Positions 1-8,663 of a stretch of 64,000 nt of DNA are shown one piece after another (the stretch's first letter is position 1; each line of letters starts with the position of its first letter). The DNA comes from CAVXHQ01 sp963789535 (GTDB lineage: Bacteria; Pseudomonadota; Alphaproteobacteria; Rhodobacterales; Rhodobacteraceae), in assembly GCA_963789535.1 (NCBI GenBank), contig CAWBKU010000003.1, positions 1 to 64,000 of the forward strand, read 5' to 3'. The position numbers were made by a program, and so were the translations under genes. The notes under the pieces were generated by a model, which saw nothing but the letters and a program-made list of their open reading frames with translations, had not been told where the DNA came from and searched no databases.

Positions 1-78
1 GTTCCGGCAATCTGAACGGCCGGGATCGGTGGATTTTCCGCGCAACGGCAGCATGTTGCTGCGAGCGAGGAGAAGACC

Positions 79-390
79 ATGGCAAGACGACCACGCCGGA
101 ACCACAGCCCGGCATTCAAGGCGAAAGTGGCGGTGGCCGCGATCAAGGGCGAGAAGACGCTGATCGAGCTGGCGCAGGATTTCGACCTCCATCCCGACCA
201 GATCAAGCAGTGGCGTGATCAACTTCTTGAGGGTGCGACCGGGGTGTTCGGTGTTGGGCCGAAGGCCGAGCCGGAACCCGTGATCGACGTGAAGACCCTG
301 CATGCGAAGATCGGAGAGCTGACGCTGGAGAACGATTTTTTGTCCGGCGCGCTCGGAAAGGCGGGGCTGTTGCCGAGCGCAAAAAGATGA
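79..390 (+). CDS. IS3-family transposase OrfA (HTH protein)
   Basis: Encodes 103 aa. The first 55 residues form the basic helix-turn-helix of IS3 OrfA proteins (SPAFKAKVAVAAIKG, then LAQDFDLHPDQIKQW). The C-terminal part (LHAKIGELTLENDFL) is the leucine-zipper-like oligomerisation segment. A ribosome-binding site (GAGGAG) lies about 8 bases before the ATG. The stop TGA overlaps the orfB start as ATGA at 387-390 and is preceded by the A-rich run AAAAAG at 381-386, the kind of place where IS3 elements make the OrfAB fusion by -1 frameshifting. The gene itself appears intact. Confidence 0.85.
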   Translation: MARRPRRNHSPAFKAKVAVAAIKGEKTLIELAQDFDLHPDQIKQWRDQLLEGATGVFGVGPKAEPEPVIDVKTLHAKIGELTLENDFLSGALGKAGLLPSAKR

Positions 391-1258
391 TCGATCGCAC
401 AGCGAAGCTCAGTGTCGGTCGTCAGGCCAAGGTGCTGGGGATCAGCCGGGGTAGCGTCTACTACAAGCCGCGCCCGGTGTCGGACGCCGATCTGAAGCTG
501 ATGCACCGGATCGACAAACTGCACATGGAATTTCCCTTCGCGGGCAGCCGGATGTTACAGGGCTTGTTGGTCCAGGAAGGGTTCAAGGTCGGGCGGCTGC
601 ACGTTGCCACGCTGATGAAGCGCATGGGCATCGAGGCACTGTATCGAAAGCCGAACACATCGGAACCGGCGCCGGGGCACAAGATCTACCCATATCTGCT
701 CCGGAAGCTTCCCATCACCCGGCCCAACCAGGTCTGGGCGATGGACATCACCTACATTCCCCCTCTCGGCAGATTGCTGCGCAATCGCCTGCCGGGCAAT
801 GGATGGCGCGCGGGTTCATCTATCTCGCCGCCGTTCTGGACTGGTTCACCCGGCGCGTCCTGGCATGGCGGGTGTCGATCACGCTGGAAGCCGATTTTTG
901 CATAGAAGCTGTGGAGGAGGCGCTGGCTCGGCACGGCACGCCCGAGATCTTCAACACGGATCAGGGCAGCCAGTTCACCTCGACCGACTTTATCAAGGTG
1001 CTGGCCGCGCGCGAGATCAAGATCAGCATGGATGGCAAGGGCGCCTGGCGGGACAACGTCTTCATCGAACGGCTCTGGCGGACCATCAAATACGAGGAGG
1101 TCTACCTGCGGGCCTACGCCAGCGTCTCTCAAGCCCGAGCGGGGATCGGCCGTTATCTCGGCTTCTACAACAGCCGCCGACCTCATTCATCGCTTGACGG
1201 CAAAACGCCCGATCAGGCCTACTTCAACCAGCCGATGTCCAAAGCGGCGGCGGCGTAA
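387..1258 (+). pseudogene. IS3-family transposase OrfB, disrupted by a 41-bp insert
   Basis: Two frames together give a normal rve/DDE integrase. The first (387 on) runs to WAMDITYIP, containing the first catalytic Asp. The second resumes at 803 with MARGFIYLAAVLDWFTRR and continues through DQGSQFTS (second Asp) and the Glu region around FIERLWRTIKYEEVY. They are separated by 41 extra bases (about 762-802), which shift the frame. Removing exactly those 41 bases rejoins ITYIP to MARGF with no missing residue. An ATG sits exactly at the restart (803), but I see no good ribosome-binding site before it. Most likely an inactivated transposase. Confidence 0.85.
762..802 (+). repeat. 41-bp hairpin-bearing insert, copy 1
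   Basis: This segment runs from CCTCTCGG to GGGCAATGG and contains the small hairpin GATTGC-TGC-GCAATC (772-786). A near-identical 41-bp segment interrupts the IS5 transposase at 20350-20390. The two differ at two positions (T/C after CTCTCGG, and the middle base of the loop). The exact ends are ambiguous by one base: removing 761-801 or 762-802 restores the same reading frame. No clear target duplication is visible. Confidence 0.8.
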
Positions 1259-1275
1259 CCGAGGCGGAAATCCAC

Positions 1276-1559
1276 CTAGAAAACGCCCGGAACCAGTTCA
1301 GACAAACCGAACCACCGCTAGGGAGGAAAACGTCATCTGCCTGGGCATCGGCGAGCTTCTGTATGTTTCATCCGACCCTATCAAATCAAGCAGGAAAACC
1401 GAGGTTTTTCAGAGATGCCTTTGACGGAAATCGCTGCCGGGACGCCGCGCCCGGCGCTGTCATCGGATAACGGCATATGTTAATTGACTATCACGACCCG
1501 GATGCGGAAATTCGCGGCATCCGGCGCTCTGCCCGCCGTTCATTTCGAAAGGAAAGCAT
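1276..1559. other. Intergenic region after IS3
   Basis: I see no convincing gene here. It contains flanking DNA disturbed by the IS3 insertion and the leader of the next gene, with a good ribosome-binding site (GAAAGGAAAG) just before 1560. Confidence 0.5.
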
Positions 1560-2042
1560 ATGCTGACGAAGACACTTCGCGCGATGGCCGTGGCCCTTGC
1601 CGCGATCACGACGCTCGCCACCGCCCCCGCCGCCTGGGCCTGCCCCGACTGGCAGGGCGCACCGCATTTCGGGCAAATCCAGCTCAACGCCGGGTTCACC
1701 CCCGACCCCTACGTGCGCAACGTCACCGCAGGCGGCACGATCAACATGCAGCGCTGCTTCTCGGGTGGCTTTTCCGGGTTCGTGACGACGCGCCCCGATT
1801 TCGACCTTTACTGGAACGGCAATTCGCAACAGATCACCATTGCCGTCGAGGCGCGGGCCGACGCGGTCCTGCTGGTCAATGCGCCGGACGGGTCGTGGCA
1901 TTATTCCGACGATTACCGCGGCAGCAACCCGGCGATCACCTTCTTCAACCCGCAGCAGGGCCTCTACGACATCTGGATCGGTTCCTACGACGGCTCGCGC
2001 CGCAACCCGGCGCGCCTCATCATCACCGAATTCAACTACTGA
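1560..2042 (+). CDS. Secreted beta-rich protein, PPC-like
   Basis: Encodes 160 aa. A signal peptide spans residues 1-27 (hydrophobic core, then APAAWA just before the mature CPDWQG). The mature part has only two cysteines, one at the first mature position and one at about residue 64, possibly a disulfide. The second half (DAVLLVNAPDGSWHYSDDY, NPAITFFNP, GLYDIWIGSYDG) has the rhythm of pre-peptidase C-terminal-like beta sandwiches. Databases often label such alphaproteobacterial proteins peptidase S1, but I see no catalytic triad. Role unknown; periplasmic or secreted location is likely. GAAAGGA precedes the ATG. It stands alone upstream of the molybdoenzyme cluster. Confidence 0.7.
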   Translation: MLTKTLRAMAVALAAITTLATAPAAWACPDWQGAPHFGQIQLNAGFTPDPYVRNVTAGGTINMQRCFSGGFSGFVTTRPDFDLYWNGNSQQITIAVEARADAVLLVNAPDGSWHYSDDYRGSNPAITFFNPQQGLYDIWIGSYDGSRRNPARLIITEFNY

Positions 2043-2234
2043 CCCGGCCGTGACCGGCCTGCCGCCCGATTTGGGGGGCGGGCCGTCCGCCGCCGGACAT
2101 GCCGGATGCGGCCTGCGTCCGGCTTCCTCGCTGCTGGCCCCCCCCCGGTGGCCGAAAAAGCGCTGCGATCGGCGCGGACCTCTGGCGAGGCGATGCGGAT
2201 CGGCTATGCTGCCCGCAGGCCACCCGGAGGAGAC

Positions 2235-3221
2235 ATGACCGACGCCGCGACACCCGCCACCGCCGCCGACCTTGCGCGGCTGGCCCTCGACTGGCACCGG
2301 GCGGGTCGCGGGGTCGCGCTCGCCACCGTCGTCGAGACCTGGGGCTCCGCGCCCCGGCAGGCGGGCGCGCAACTGGTGATCGATGCAGGCGGCGCCATGG
2401 AGGGGTCGGTGTCGGGCGGTTGCGTCGAGGGGGCGGTGATCCTCGAGGCGCAGGAGGCGCTGGAGGCGGGCACCGCCCGGCTGCTCGACTACGGGGTGAG
2501 CGACGATGACGCCTTTGCCGTTGGCCTCGCCTGTGGCGGGCGGATCCGGGTGCTGGTCGAGCCGGTCGGCGCGGTCGTGCCCGAGGCGCTGCTGGCCGGG
2601 ATCGTCGCAGCGGACGCGGCGCGGCAACCCGTGGCGGTCGTGCGGAGGCTTGGCGGCGGAGTGCCCGCGATGGCGGCCCCCGGCACTTATGCCGAGCGGT
2701 TCCGCCTCGACCGGTCGGGCATCGAGGCGGACGGCGAGACCTTCGTGGCGGTGCACAACCCGCCCCTGCGGCTGATCGTGGTCGGGGCCGTGCACATCGC
2801 GCAGCCGCTGGTGACGATGGCACGCCTCGCCGGGTTCGATCCGGTGGTCGTCGATCCGCGCCCCGCGTTCGGATCGGCGGCGCGGTTTCCCGGCGTGACG
2901 ATCCTCGACGACTGGCCCGATGCGGCGCTGGCGGCGGCGGGCCTCGACGCGCGCACGGCGGTGGTGACGCTGACCCACGACGCCAAGCTCGACGATCCGG
3001 CCATCGTCGCGGCGCTGCGGTCGGAGGTCTTCTATCTGGGCTGTCTCGGCTCGAAACGCACCCATGCCAAGCGGGTGGTGCGTCTCGAAGAGGCGGGGTT
3101 CGACGCCGATGCCATCGCCCGGATCCACGCGCCGGTCGGCCTCGACATCGGCGGGCGGCACCCGGCCGAGATCGCGGTGAGCGTGCTGGCGCAGATCATC
3201 GCCACGCTGCGGCAGGGCTGA
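2235..3221 (+). CDS. XdhC/CoxI-family molybdoenzyme maturation protein
   Basis: Encodes 328 aa. Members of this family bind molybdenum cofactor and help sulfurate and insert it into xanthine dehydrogenase/CO dehydrogenase-type enzymes. The N-terminal XdhC/CoxI domain shows WGSAPRQAGAQLVID and SVSGGCVEGAV. A Rossmann-type region begins at LIVVGAVHIAQPL. The C-terminal signature LGSKRTHAKR and DIGGRHPAEIAVSVLAQI completes the family. The ATG at 2235 has GGAGGA 4-9 bases upstream; a longer in-frame extension to 2106 lacks homology-like sequence and a site, so I reject it. Only 7 bases separate it from the next gene, and both lie upstream of the coxS-coxL-coxM set they presumably serve. Confidence 0.88.
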   Translation: MTDAATPATAADLARLALDWHRAGRGVALATVVETWGSAPRQAGAQLVIDAGGAMEGSVSGGCVEGAVILEAQEALEAGTARLLDYGVSDDDAFAVGLACGGRIRVLVEPVGAVVPEALLAGIVAADAARQPVAVVRRLGGGVPAMAAPGTYAERFRLDRSGIEADGETFVAVHNPPLRLIVVGAVHIAQPLVTMARLAGFDPVVVDPRPAFGSAARFPGVTILDDWPDAALAAAGLDARTAVVTLTHDAKLDDPAIVAALRSEVFYLGCLGSKRTHAKRVVRLEEAGFDADAIARIHAPVGLDIGGRHPAEIAVSVLAQIIATLRQG

Positions 3222-3228
3222 GGCGGCG

Positions 3229-4227
3229 ATGCGGTTCGGTCCGGTGCCCGTGGGCGAGGCGGCGGGCGCGATCCTTGCCCATTCGCAGGCGCTCCCGGCG
3301 GGCGGGCGGCTGCGCAAGGGGCTGGTCCTCGGCGACGATCACGTCAGGGCGCTCTCGGACGCGGGTCAGACCGACGTGATCGTGGCGCGCCTTGAACGAG
3401 ATGATGTCGGCGAAGACGCCGCGGCGACAAGGATCGCGACGGCGCTTCGCGGGCCGGGATTGCGGGCGGCAGCGGCGGCGACGGGTCGGGTCAACCTCTT
3501 TGCGGAAATGCCGGGCGTGATGGAGGTCGATCCAGCAGCGGTCTCGGCCCTGAACGCGGTCGATCCGATGGTGACGCTGGCGACGGTGCCCCGGTGGCGC
3601 CGGGTCTCCGCGGGCGAGATGGTGGCGACGGTGAAGATCATCGCCTATGGCGTGGCGGAAACGTCGGTCATGGGGGCCGAGGCGGCGGCGCCGGGCGCGC
3701 TGCGCCTGTGGTCGCCGGTGCTGCGCCGCGCGATCCTGATCGAGACGACGGTGGACGGCAGGGTGCCGTCGCCCAAGGGCCGTGCGGCGACGCAGGCGCG
3801 GCTGCGGCGGCTTGGCGTGGCGCTCGCGCCGCGTGTCGTGGTCGCGCACCGGACGGCAGAGGTGGCGGCGGCGATCTCTGCGGCGGCAGCCATGGCGCGC
3901 GACGACCTGATCCTGATCCTCACCGCCTCGGCGACCTCGGACCCGGCGGATGTGGGACCGGCGGCGGTGATCGCGGCGGGGGGGCGGATCGACCGCTTCG
4001 GGATGCCGGTCGATCCCGGAAACCTCCTGTTTCTCGGCGCCCTTGGCGGGCGCCCGGTGATCGGCCTGCCGGGCTGCGCACGGTCGCCTGCCCTGAACGG
4101 CGCGGACTGGGTGCTCGAAAGAATGATCTGCGGCATCGCCGTGACGGCGGCGGACATTGCCGGAATGGGGGTCGGCGGCCTCCTGAAGGAGGTGGCGGCG
4201 CGCGGACGCCTGCGGCAGGAAGACTGA
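3229..4227 (+). CDS. Molybdopterin-binding (MoeA/MoaB-like) protein
   Basis: Encodes 332 aa. The opening MRFGPVPVGEAAGAILAHS resembles the N-terminal region of molybdopterin-binding proteins linked to Mo-hydroxylase clusters. The C-terminal half has the MoCF-biosynthesis fold features: DLILILTASATSDPADVGPAA, then GMPVDPGNLLFLGALGG and VIGLPGCARSP. Family members bind molybdopterin and take part in metal insertion or nucleotide transfer to the cofactor. It follows xdhC by 7 bases and precedes coxS by about 160 bases on the same strand. It could act as a cofactor-tailoring partner of the cytidylyltransferase needed for MCD-type enzymes, but no cytidylyltransferase domain is fused here. Confidence 0.75.
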   Translation: MRFGPVPVGEAAGAILAHSQALPAGGRLRKGLVLGDDHVRALSDAGQTDVIVARLERDDVGEDAAATRIATALRGPGLRAAAAATGRVNLFAEMPGVMEVDPAAVSALNAVDPMVTLATVPRWRRVSAGEMVATVKIIAYGVAETSVMGAEAAAPGALRLWSPVLRRAILIETTVDGRVPSPKGRAATQARLRRLGVALAPRVVVAHRTAEVAAAISAAAAMARDDLILILTASATSDPADVGPAAVIAAGGRIDRFGMPVDPGNLLFLGALGGRPVIGLPGCARSPALNGADWVLERMICGIAVTAADIAGMGVGGLLKEVAARGRLRQED

Positions 4228-4386
4228 GACGTTCTGTCGCGGGCGATGCGGCGACGGCGCCCAAACATGGACCGTTGCGGCGATGCCCTCGCGGATGCAG
4301 CGACGAAAGACTGTTTTCAGGGCGCCGTGCGCGTGCTTAACTCTCGCCGACAGCACCGCTAACGGGTTGATTTCGGGGAGGACCAG

Positions 4387-4869
4387 ATGGCGCAGGTTTC
4401 GATGGAGGTGAACGGCAAGGCCGTTGCCGGCGAGGTCGAGGGGCGCACGCTCCTGGTGGATTTCCTGCGCGGCACGCTGCGCCTGACCGGCACCCACGTG
4501 GGGTGCGACACGAGCCAGTGCGGCGCCTGTGTGGTTCACGTGGACGGTGCGGCGGTCAAGGCCTGCACGATGTTCGCCCTCGAGGCCGAGGGCCGCGTGG
4601 TCCGCACCATCGAAGGCATGGCCAACGCGGACGGCTCGCTCGGGGTGATCCAGCAGGCGTTCCAGGACCACCACGGGCTGCAATGCGGATTCTGCACGCC
4701 GGGCATGGTGATGTCGGCGGCGGCCCTGCTGGCCGACAATCCGCGCCCGAGCGAGGCCGAGGTGCGCGACTACCTCGAAGGCAACCTGTGCCGCTGCACG
4801 GGATATCACAACATCGTCAAAGCGATCCTCGCCGCAAGCGGTCAGGATGCACCGATCGCGGCAGAATAG
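4387..4869 (+). CDS. coxS: CoxS-like [2Fe-2S] small subunit of Mo hydroxylase
   Basis: Encodes 160 aa, the usual length. It carries two [2Fe-2S] clusters that pass electrons between the FAD subunit and the molybdenum site. The plant-type cluster ligands are Cys40, Cys45, Cys48 and Cys60 (GCDTSQCGACVVHVDG). The second four-helix cluster ligands are Cys100, Cys103 (CGFCTPG), Cys135 and Cys137 (CRCTGY). GGGGAGG lies before the ATG. The order S-(small ORF)-L-M differs from the M-S-L order of classical carboxydotrophs. The substrate depends on CoxL, whose active-site loop is of the form II type, so CO oxidation is not established. Confidence 0.88.
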   Translation: MAQVSMEVNGKAVAGEVEGRTLLVDFLRGTLRLTGTHVGCDTSQCGACVVHVDGAAVKACTMFALEAEGRVVRTIEGMANADGSLGVIQQAFQDHHGLQCGFCTPGMVMSAAALLADNPRPSEAEVRDYLEGNLCRCTGYHNIVKAILAASGQDAPIAAE

Positions 4870-4949
4870 CCGCGTTACCGCCGCGTCACCGGCCATTTGT
4901 CCGGTTGGCGTTCCTTTCGAAAGACTTGATAAACCATAGGAAACCGACA

Positions 4950-5300
4950 ATGCGATTGATCCCTCTTGCCCTTGCCGCCACCCTTGCGGTGCCGCTGGGC
5001 ACCACCCTTGCCGCCGCCGAAGGTTTTTCGGTGCGCGACCTTCTGGAAACCACCGACCGCGACGAGTGCCTGCGCCGGGGCGAACGCGCCCTTCAGGGCA
5101 TCGCCAAGAATGGCGGCGGGCAGGTCGATGTGACCGAATGGATCATCTACGGCTGGGACATGGGCCCGGGCGCCAACGATCTCACGCTGATGTGCCCGAT
5201 CGTGGCCGGCGGTGTCGTCAACGGCTTTCTCGTCGTCTATGGCGAGGGGAGCGAGCAGGACCGCACCCTGATCGCCGACGAAATCCTGCGCAATTTCTGA
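4950..5300 (+). CDS. Small secreted hypothetical protein inside cox operon
   Basis: Encodes 116 aa, starting MRLIPLALAATLAVPLG with a signal peptide likely cleaved after AAA (about residue 23). The mature domain is about 93 aa, mixed alpha/beta in appearance, with two cysteines (Cys40 in RDECLRRG and Cys82 in LMCPIV) that could pair in the periplasm. AGGAAA precedes the ATG. I do not recognise a family. It lies between coxS and coxL, where no periplasmic component is expected for these cytoplasmic enzymes, so it may be a recent insertion or a lineage-specific partner. It reads on the same strand with an 80-base gap from coxS and a 75-base gap to coxL. Confidence 0.7.
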   Translation: MRLIPLALAATLAVPLGTTLAAAEGFSVRDLLETTDRDECLRRGERALQGIAKNGGGQVDVTEWIIYGWDMGPGANDLTLMCPIVAGGVVNGFLVVYGEGSEQDRTLIADEILRNF

Positions 5301-5375
5301 TGCTTGCCCCCGTCGGCGCCGGGGAGGGCGCGGGCGGGGGCACCATGGCCTGACCCCCCGGGAGGAAACGAGACG

Positions 5376-7805
5376 ATGCCCAAGGACACTGGAATAGGGG
5401 CCGCCACCGTGCGGCGGGAGGACGTCCGGTTTCTGACCGGCAAGGGCCAGTATACCGACGACATCGCCATCTGGGGCGCCTGCCACGCGGCCTTTGCCCG
5501 CAGCCAGGTCGCGCATGGCGAGATCGTGTCGATCGACACCCGCGCCGCCGAGGCGATGCCCGGTGTGCTGGCGGTGTTCACCGGCGCCGATTTCACCGAG
5601 GTCGGCGGCAATCCGGCAGGCTGGCTCATCAACAGCCGCGACGGCGAGCCGATGAAGGAGCCGAAACGCCCGGTCCTCGCGCATGGCAAGGTGCGGCACG
5701 TGGGCGATGCCTATGCCGCGGTGATCGCCGAGACGGCGGCGCAGGCGCAGGACGCGGTCGAGCGGATCGAGGCAGAGATCAGGGAACTGCCGGCGGTCGT
5801 CGACATGGCCGCGGCCCTTGCCGGCGGGCCCTTCGTGCACGACGAGATCGGCACCAACCAGTGCTACGACTGGGGCTGGATCGAGGACAACCGCGCCGCG
5901 ACGGACGCCGCGATCAAGGCCGCGCCGCATGTGACGGTGCTCGACCTCGTGAACAACCGCCTCGTGCCGAACGCGATGGAGCCGCGCGCCTCGACCGGCC
6001 TCTACGATGCGGGAACCGGCGACTACAAACTCTATACCACGAGCCAGAACCCGCATGTCTCGCGCCTGCTGATCTGCGCCTTCGTGCTGGGGATCCCCGA
6101 GAACAAGCTGACCGTGATCGCGCCCGATGTCGGCGGCGGGTTCGGCTCGAAGATCTATCACTATGGCGAGGAGGCGCTGGTCCTTGCCGCCGCCAAGCGG
6201 ATCGGCCGTCCGGTGCGCTGGACCGCGACGCGGACCGAGGCGTTCCTGACGGACGCGCATGGCCGCGACCACCGGACGCGCATCGAACTGGCCTGCGAAA
6301 AGGACGGTACCTTCATCGCCATCCGGACCGAGACGATGGCCAATGTCGGCGCCTATCTGTCGAATTTCGCGACGGTGACGCCCTCGATCCTGCACGGGCC
6401 GATCCTCGCCGGGCCCTATGCCTGGCCGCATCTTTACGTCAACGTCAGGACGGTGTTCACCAACACCGCCCCGGTCGACGCCTATCGCGGTGCCGGCCGT
6501 CCCGAGGCCACCTATTCCGTCGAACGGGTGATCGACATGGCCGCCCGCGAACTCGGGATCGACCCGTTCGAGATCCGGCGCCGGAACTTCATCAAACCCG
6601 AGCAGTTTCCCTTCACCACGGCAGGTGGCCTCGAATACGACAGCGGCAATTTCCACGCGCTGGTGGACCGGTTGCAGACGCGCGCCGACCTCGACGGTTT
6701 TGCCGCCCGGCGGGAAGAGAGTGCCGCGCGCGGCATGTTGCGCGGCCTTGGCGTCAATTCCTATATCGAGGCCTGCGGACTGGCGCCAAGCAACCTCGCC
6801 GGTGCGCTCGGCTCGCGCGTCGGCCTCTACGACGCGGCGACGGTGCGGGTGAATGCGACCGGGTCGCTGTCGGTGATGGTCGGCGCCCACAGCCACGGGC
6901 AGGGGCACGAGACGGCGTTTCCCCAGATCGTCGGCGAGATGCTGGGGATCGACCCGGCGGGCATCGACATCGTGCACGGCGATACCTCGAAGATACCGTT
7001 CGGCATGGGCACCTATGGCTCGCGCAGCCTCGCCGTCTGCGGCTCGGCGATCGTGCGCGCCACCGAAAAGATCATCGTCAAGGCCCGCCGGATCGCGGCG
7101 CACATGCTCGACACGGAGGTGGCCGAGATCGACTTCGGCGACGGCATCTTCAGCGTCAGGGGCACGAACAAATCGGTCAGCTTTGGCGAAGTGGCGTTCA
7201 AGGCCTATGTGCCGCACGATTTTCCGCACGACGTGCTGGAACCGGGGCTGGAGGAAACGGCGTTCTACGATCCGGTCAACTTCACCTATCCCTCTGGCGC
7301 CTATGCCGCCGAGGTCGAGGTCGATCCCGAGACGGGCCAGGTGACGGTCGAGCGGTTTACCGCCGTCGACGATTTCGGCGTCGTCATCAACCCGCTGATC
7401 GTGACCGGTCAGGTGCACGGCGGTCTCGGTCAGGGGATCGGGCAGGCGCTGCTCGAGAACACCGTCTACGACGCGACCGGGCAGCTCACCTCGGCGAGCT
7501 ATATGGATTATACCATGCCGCGCGCCGCCGACCTGCCGATGTATTCGGTCGACCATACCTGCCTGACGAAGTGCACCCACAATCCGCTGGGCGTGAAGGG
7601 CTGCGGCGAGGCCGGGGCCATCGGCGCGCCGCCGACGATCGTGAACGCTGTGCTCGACGCGCTGAATGCGGGGGGGCACGATATCGCGCATATCGACATG
7701 CCGCTGACGCCGGCGCGGGTCTGGGCGGCGATGCAGGGTGCCGGCACGCCGGGTGACAGGGGCAGCATGGCCGACCGCAGCTTTGGCGGCGCGGCGCAGA
7801 ACTAG
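5376..7805 (+). CDS. CoxL-like molybdopterin large subunit, form II
   Basis: Encodes 809 aa, the catalytic subunit of a xanthine-oxidase-family molybdenum hydroxylase. It has the aldehyde oxidase a/b hammerhead domain (starting near VRREDVRFLTGKGQYTDDI), then the molybdopterin-binding domain with VGGGFGSK and the active-site loop AYRGAGR at residues 369-375. That loop defines form II (CoxL-like) enzymes; true form I CO dehydrogenases have AYxCSFR with the Cu-binding cysteine, absent here. The catalytic glutamate is Glu745 in GCGEAGAIGAPP. GGGAGGAAACGAG precedes the ATG. Substrate is unknown; the CO dehydrogenase label should be used with caution. Confidence 0.87.
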   Translation: MPKDTGIGAATVRREDVRFLTGKGQYTDDIAIWGACHAAFARSQVAHGEIVSIDTRAAEAMPGVLAVFTGADFTEVGGNPAGWLINSRDGEPMKEPKRPVLAHGKVRHVGDAYAAVIAETAAQAQDAVERIEAEIRELPAVVDMAAALAGGPFVHDEIGTNQCYDWGWIEDNRAATDAAIKAAPHVTVLDLVNNRLVPNAMEPRASTGLYDAGTGDYKLYTTSQNPHVSRLLICAFVLGIPENKLTVIAPDVGGGFGSKIYHYGEEALVLAAAKRIGRPVRWTATRTEAFLTDAHGRDHRTRIELACEKDGTFIAIRTETMANVGAYLSNFATVTPSILHGPILAGPYAWPHLYVNVRTVFTNTAPVDAYRGAGRPEATYSVERVIDMAARELGIDPFEIRRRNFIKPEQFPFTTAGGLEYDSGNFHALVDRLQTRADLDGFAARREESAARGMLRGLGVNSYIEACGLAPSNLAGALGSRVGLYDAATVRVNATGSLSVMVGAHSHGQGHETAFPQIVGEMLGIDPAGIDIVHGDTSKIPFGMGTYGSRSLAVCGSAIVRATEKIIVKARRIAAHMLDTEVAEIDFGDGIFSVRGTNKSVSFGEVAFKAYVPHDFPHDVLEPGLEETAFYDPVNFTYPSGAYAAEVEVDPETGQVTVERFTAVDDFGVVINPLIVTGQVHGGLGQGIGQALLENTVYDATGQLTSASYMDYTMPRAADLPMYSVDHTCLTKCTHNPLGVKGCGEAGAIGAPPTIVNAVLDALNAGGHDIAHIDMPLTPARVWAAMQGAGTPGDRGSMADRSFGGAAQN

Positions 7806-7815
7806 GAGACAGGCG

Positions 7816-8607
7816 ATGTATGCATTCGAAATCGAACGCCCGACCACGATCGCCGACGCGGCGGCAGCCCTCAAGGGCGAGGAGGTGCAGGCCCTCGGCG
7901 GCGGGCAGACGCTGATCCCGACGCTGAAACAGCGGCTCGCGGCGCCGTCGAAACTGGTGAGCCTGACCGCGATCCCCGAGATGCAGGGGGTCTGCGTCGA
8001 CGATGCGGGCCGCGTGTGTATCGGCGGGGCGACGCCGCATATCAGGGTGGCGCAGGAGGCGGCGGCGCATTTCCCCGGGCTGGCGGATCTCGCCGCGCGG
8101 ATCGGTGATCCGGCGGTGCGCAACCGCGGCACCATCGGCGGCAGCCTCGCCAACAACGATCCTTCCGCCTGTTATCCCGCCGCGGTGCTGGCGACCGGCG
8201 CGATCATCCTCACCGACCGGCGCGAAATCGCGGCGGACGACTATTTCCAGGGGATGTTCAGCACCGCCCTGGACGAGGGCGAGATCGTCACCGAAGTCCG
8301 CTTTCCGGTGCCGGAGGTATCGCATTACAGCAAGTTCCGGCAACCCGCGTCGCACTTTCCGCTGGTCGCGGTCTTCGTGGCGAAGTTCGCGGACGGGGTG
8401 CGGGTCGCGGTGACGGGCGCATCGGAGGGCGGCGTGTTCCGCTGGTCCGAGGCCGAGACGGCGCTGTCGTCGGATTTCACCGCCGCGGCGCTCGACGGCC
8501 TCTCGCTCCCGGCGGAGGGGATGATCGGCGACCTGCACGGCACGCCGGACTACCGCGCGCATCTCGTGGGTGTCATGACGCGCCGCGCGGTGACGGCGGC
8601 TGCCTGA
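7816..8607 (+). CDS. CoxM-like FAD-binding medium subunit
   Basis: Encodes 263 aa, the flavin subunit that accepts electrons from the CoxS clusters. The FAD-binding signatures are GGGQTLIPTLKQRL (about residues 31-44) and TIGGSLANNDPSACYPAAVL in the middle; the C-terminal CO-dehydrogenase flavoprotein domain follows. Start chosen at the ATG with AGGAGA 7-12 bases upstream, just 10 bases after the coxL stop; an upstream in-frame extension would overlap coxL by about 70 bases and has no family similarity. It closes the operon; no coxD/E/F/G accessory genes follow in the window. Confidence 0.87.
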   Translation: MYAFEIERPTTIADAAAALKGEEVQALGGGQTLIPTLKQRLAAPSKLVSLTAIPEMQGVCVDDAGRVCIGGATPHIRVAQEAAAHFPGLADLAARIGDPAVRNRGTIGGSLANNDPSACYPAAVLATGAIILTDRREIAADDYFQGMFSTALDEGEIVTEVRFPVPEVSHYSKFRQPASHFPLVAVFVAKFADGVRVAVTGASEGGVFRWSEAETALSSDFTAAALDGLSLPAEGMIGDLHGTPDYRAHLVGVMTRRAVTAAA

Positions 8608-8612
8608 AACGC

Positions 8613-8640
8613 AAAAGGCCCCGCACGGGCGGGGCCTTGG
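8613..8640 (-). terminator. Rho-independent terminator of infC
   Basis: Perfect 10-bp arms AAGGCCCCGC / GCGGGGCCTT (8615-8624 and 8629-8638) with a 4-base loop. Read on the minus strand the stem is followed by TTTTGC, so it mainly serves infC, whose stop is about 25 bases away. It may also stop coxM transcription from the other side. Confidence 0.8.
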
Positions 8641-8663
8641 CGGTGAGGTGCGCCGACCCGCCG

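Larger units (their letters stand above)
30..1275 (+). mobile_element. IS3-family insertion sequence
   Basis: A short imperfect inverted repeat bounds the element: TGGATTTTCCGC begins near 30, and the reverse complement of the right end near 1262-1275 reads GGTGGATTTCCGC. Inside are the two overlapping reading frames usual for IS3: a helix-turn-helix OrfA and a DDE integrase OrfB. Size is about 1.25 kb, normal for the family once a 41-bp internal insert is subtracted. I could not identify a convincing target-site duplication, so the outer ends are accurate only to a few bases. The element is probably immobile because orfB is interrupted. Confidence 0.8.

Noticed and set aside
762..802. Programmed ribosomal bypassing of the 41-bp insert
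   Set aside because: The insert has a hairpin and exact frame restoration like known bypass elements, but the codon before the gap (CCC in copy 1, GCC in copy 2) does not match the last triplet of the gap (TGG and ATG), which known take-off/landing systems need.
762..802. The 41-bp insert as a translation restart signal
   Set aside because: Both copies end at or beside an in-frame ATG, but no ribosome-binding sequence precedes it in either copy, and copy 1's own ATG is in the wrong frame.
5376..7805. Form I aerobic CO dehydrogenase
   Set aside because: The active-site loop is AYRGAGR, not AYxCSFR; the copper-binding cysteine is absent.
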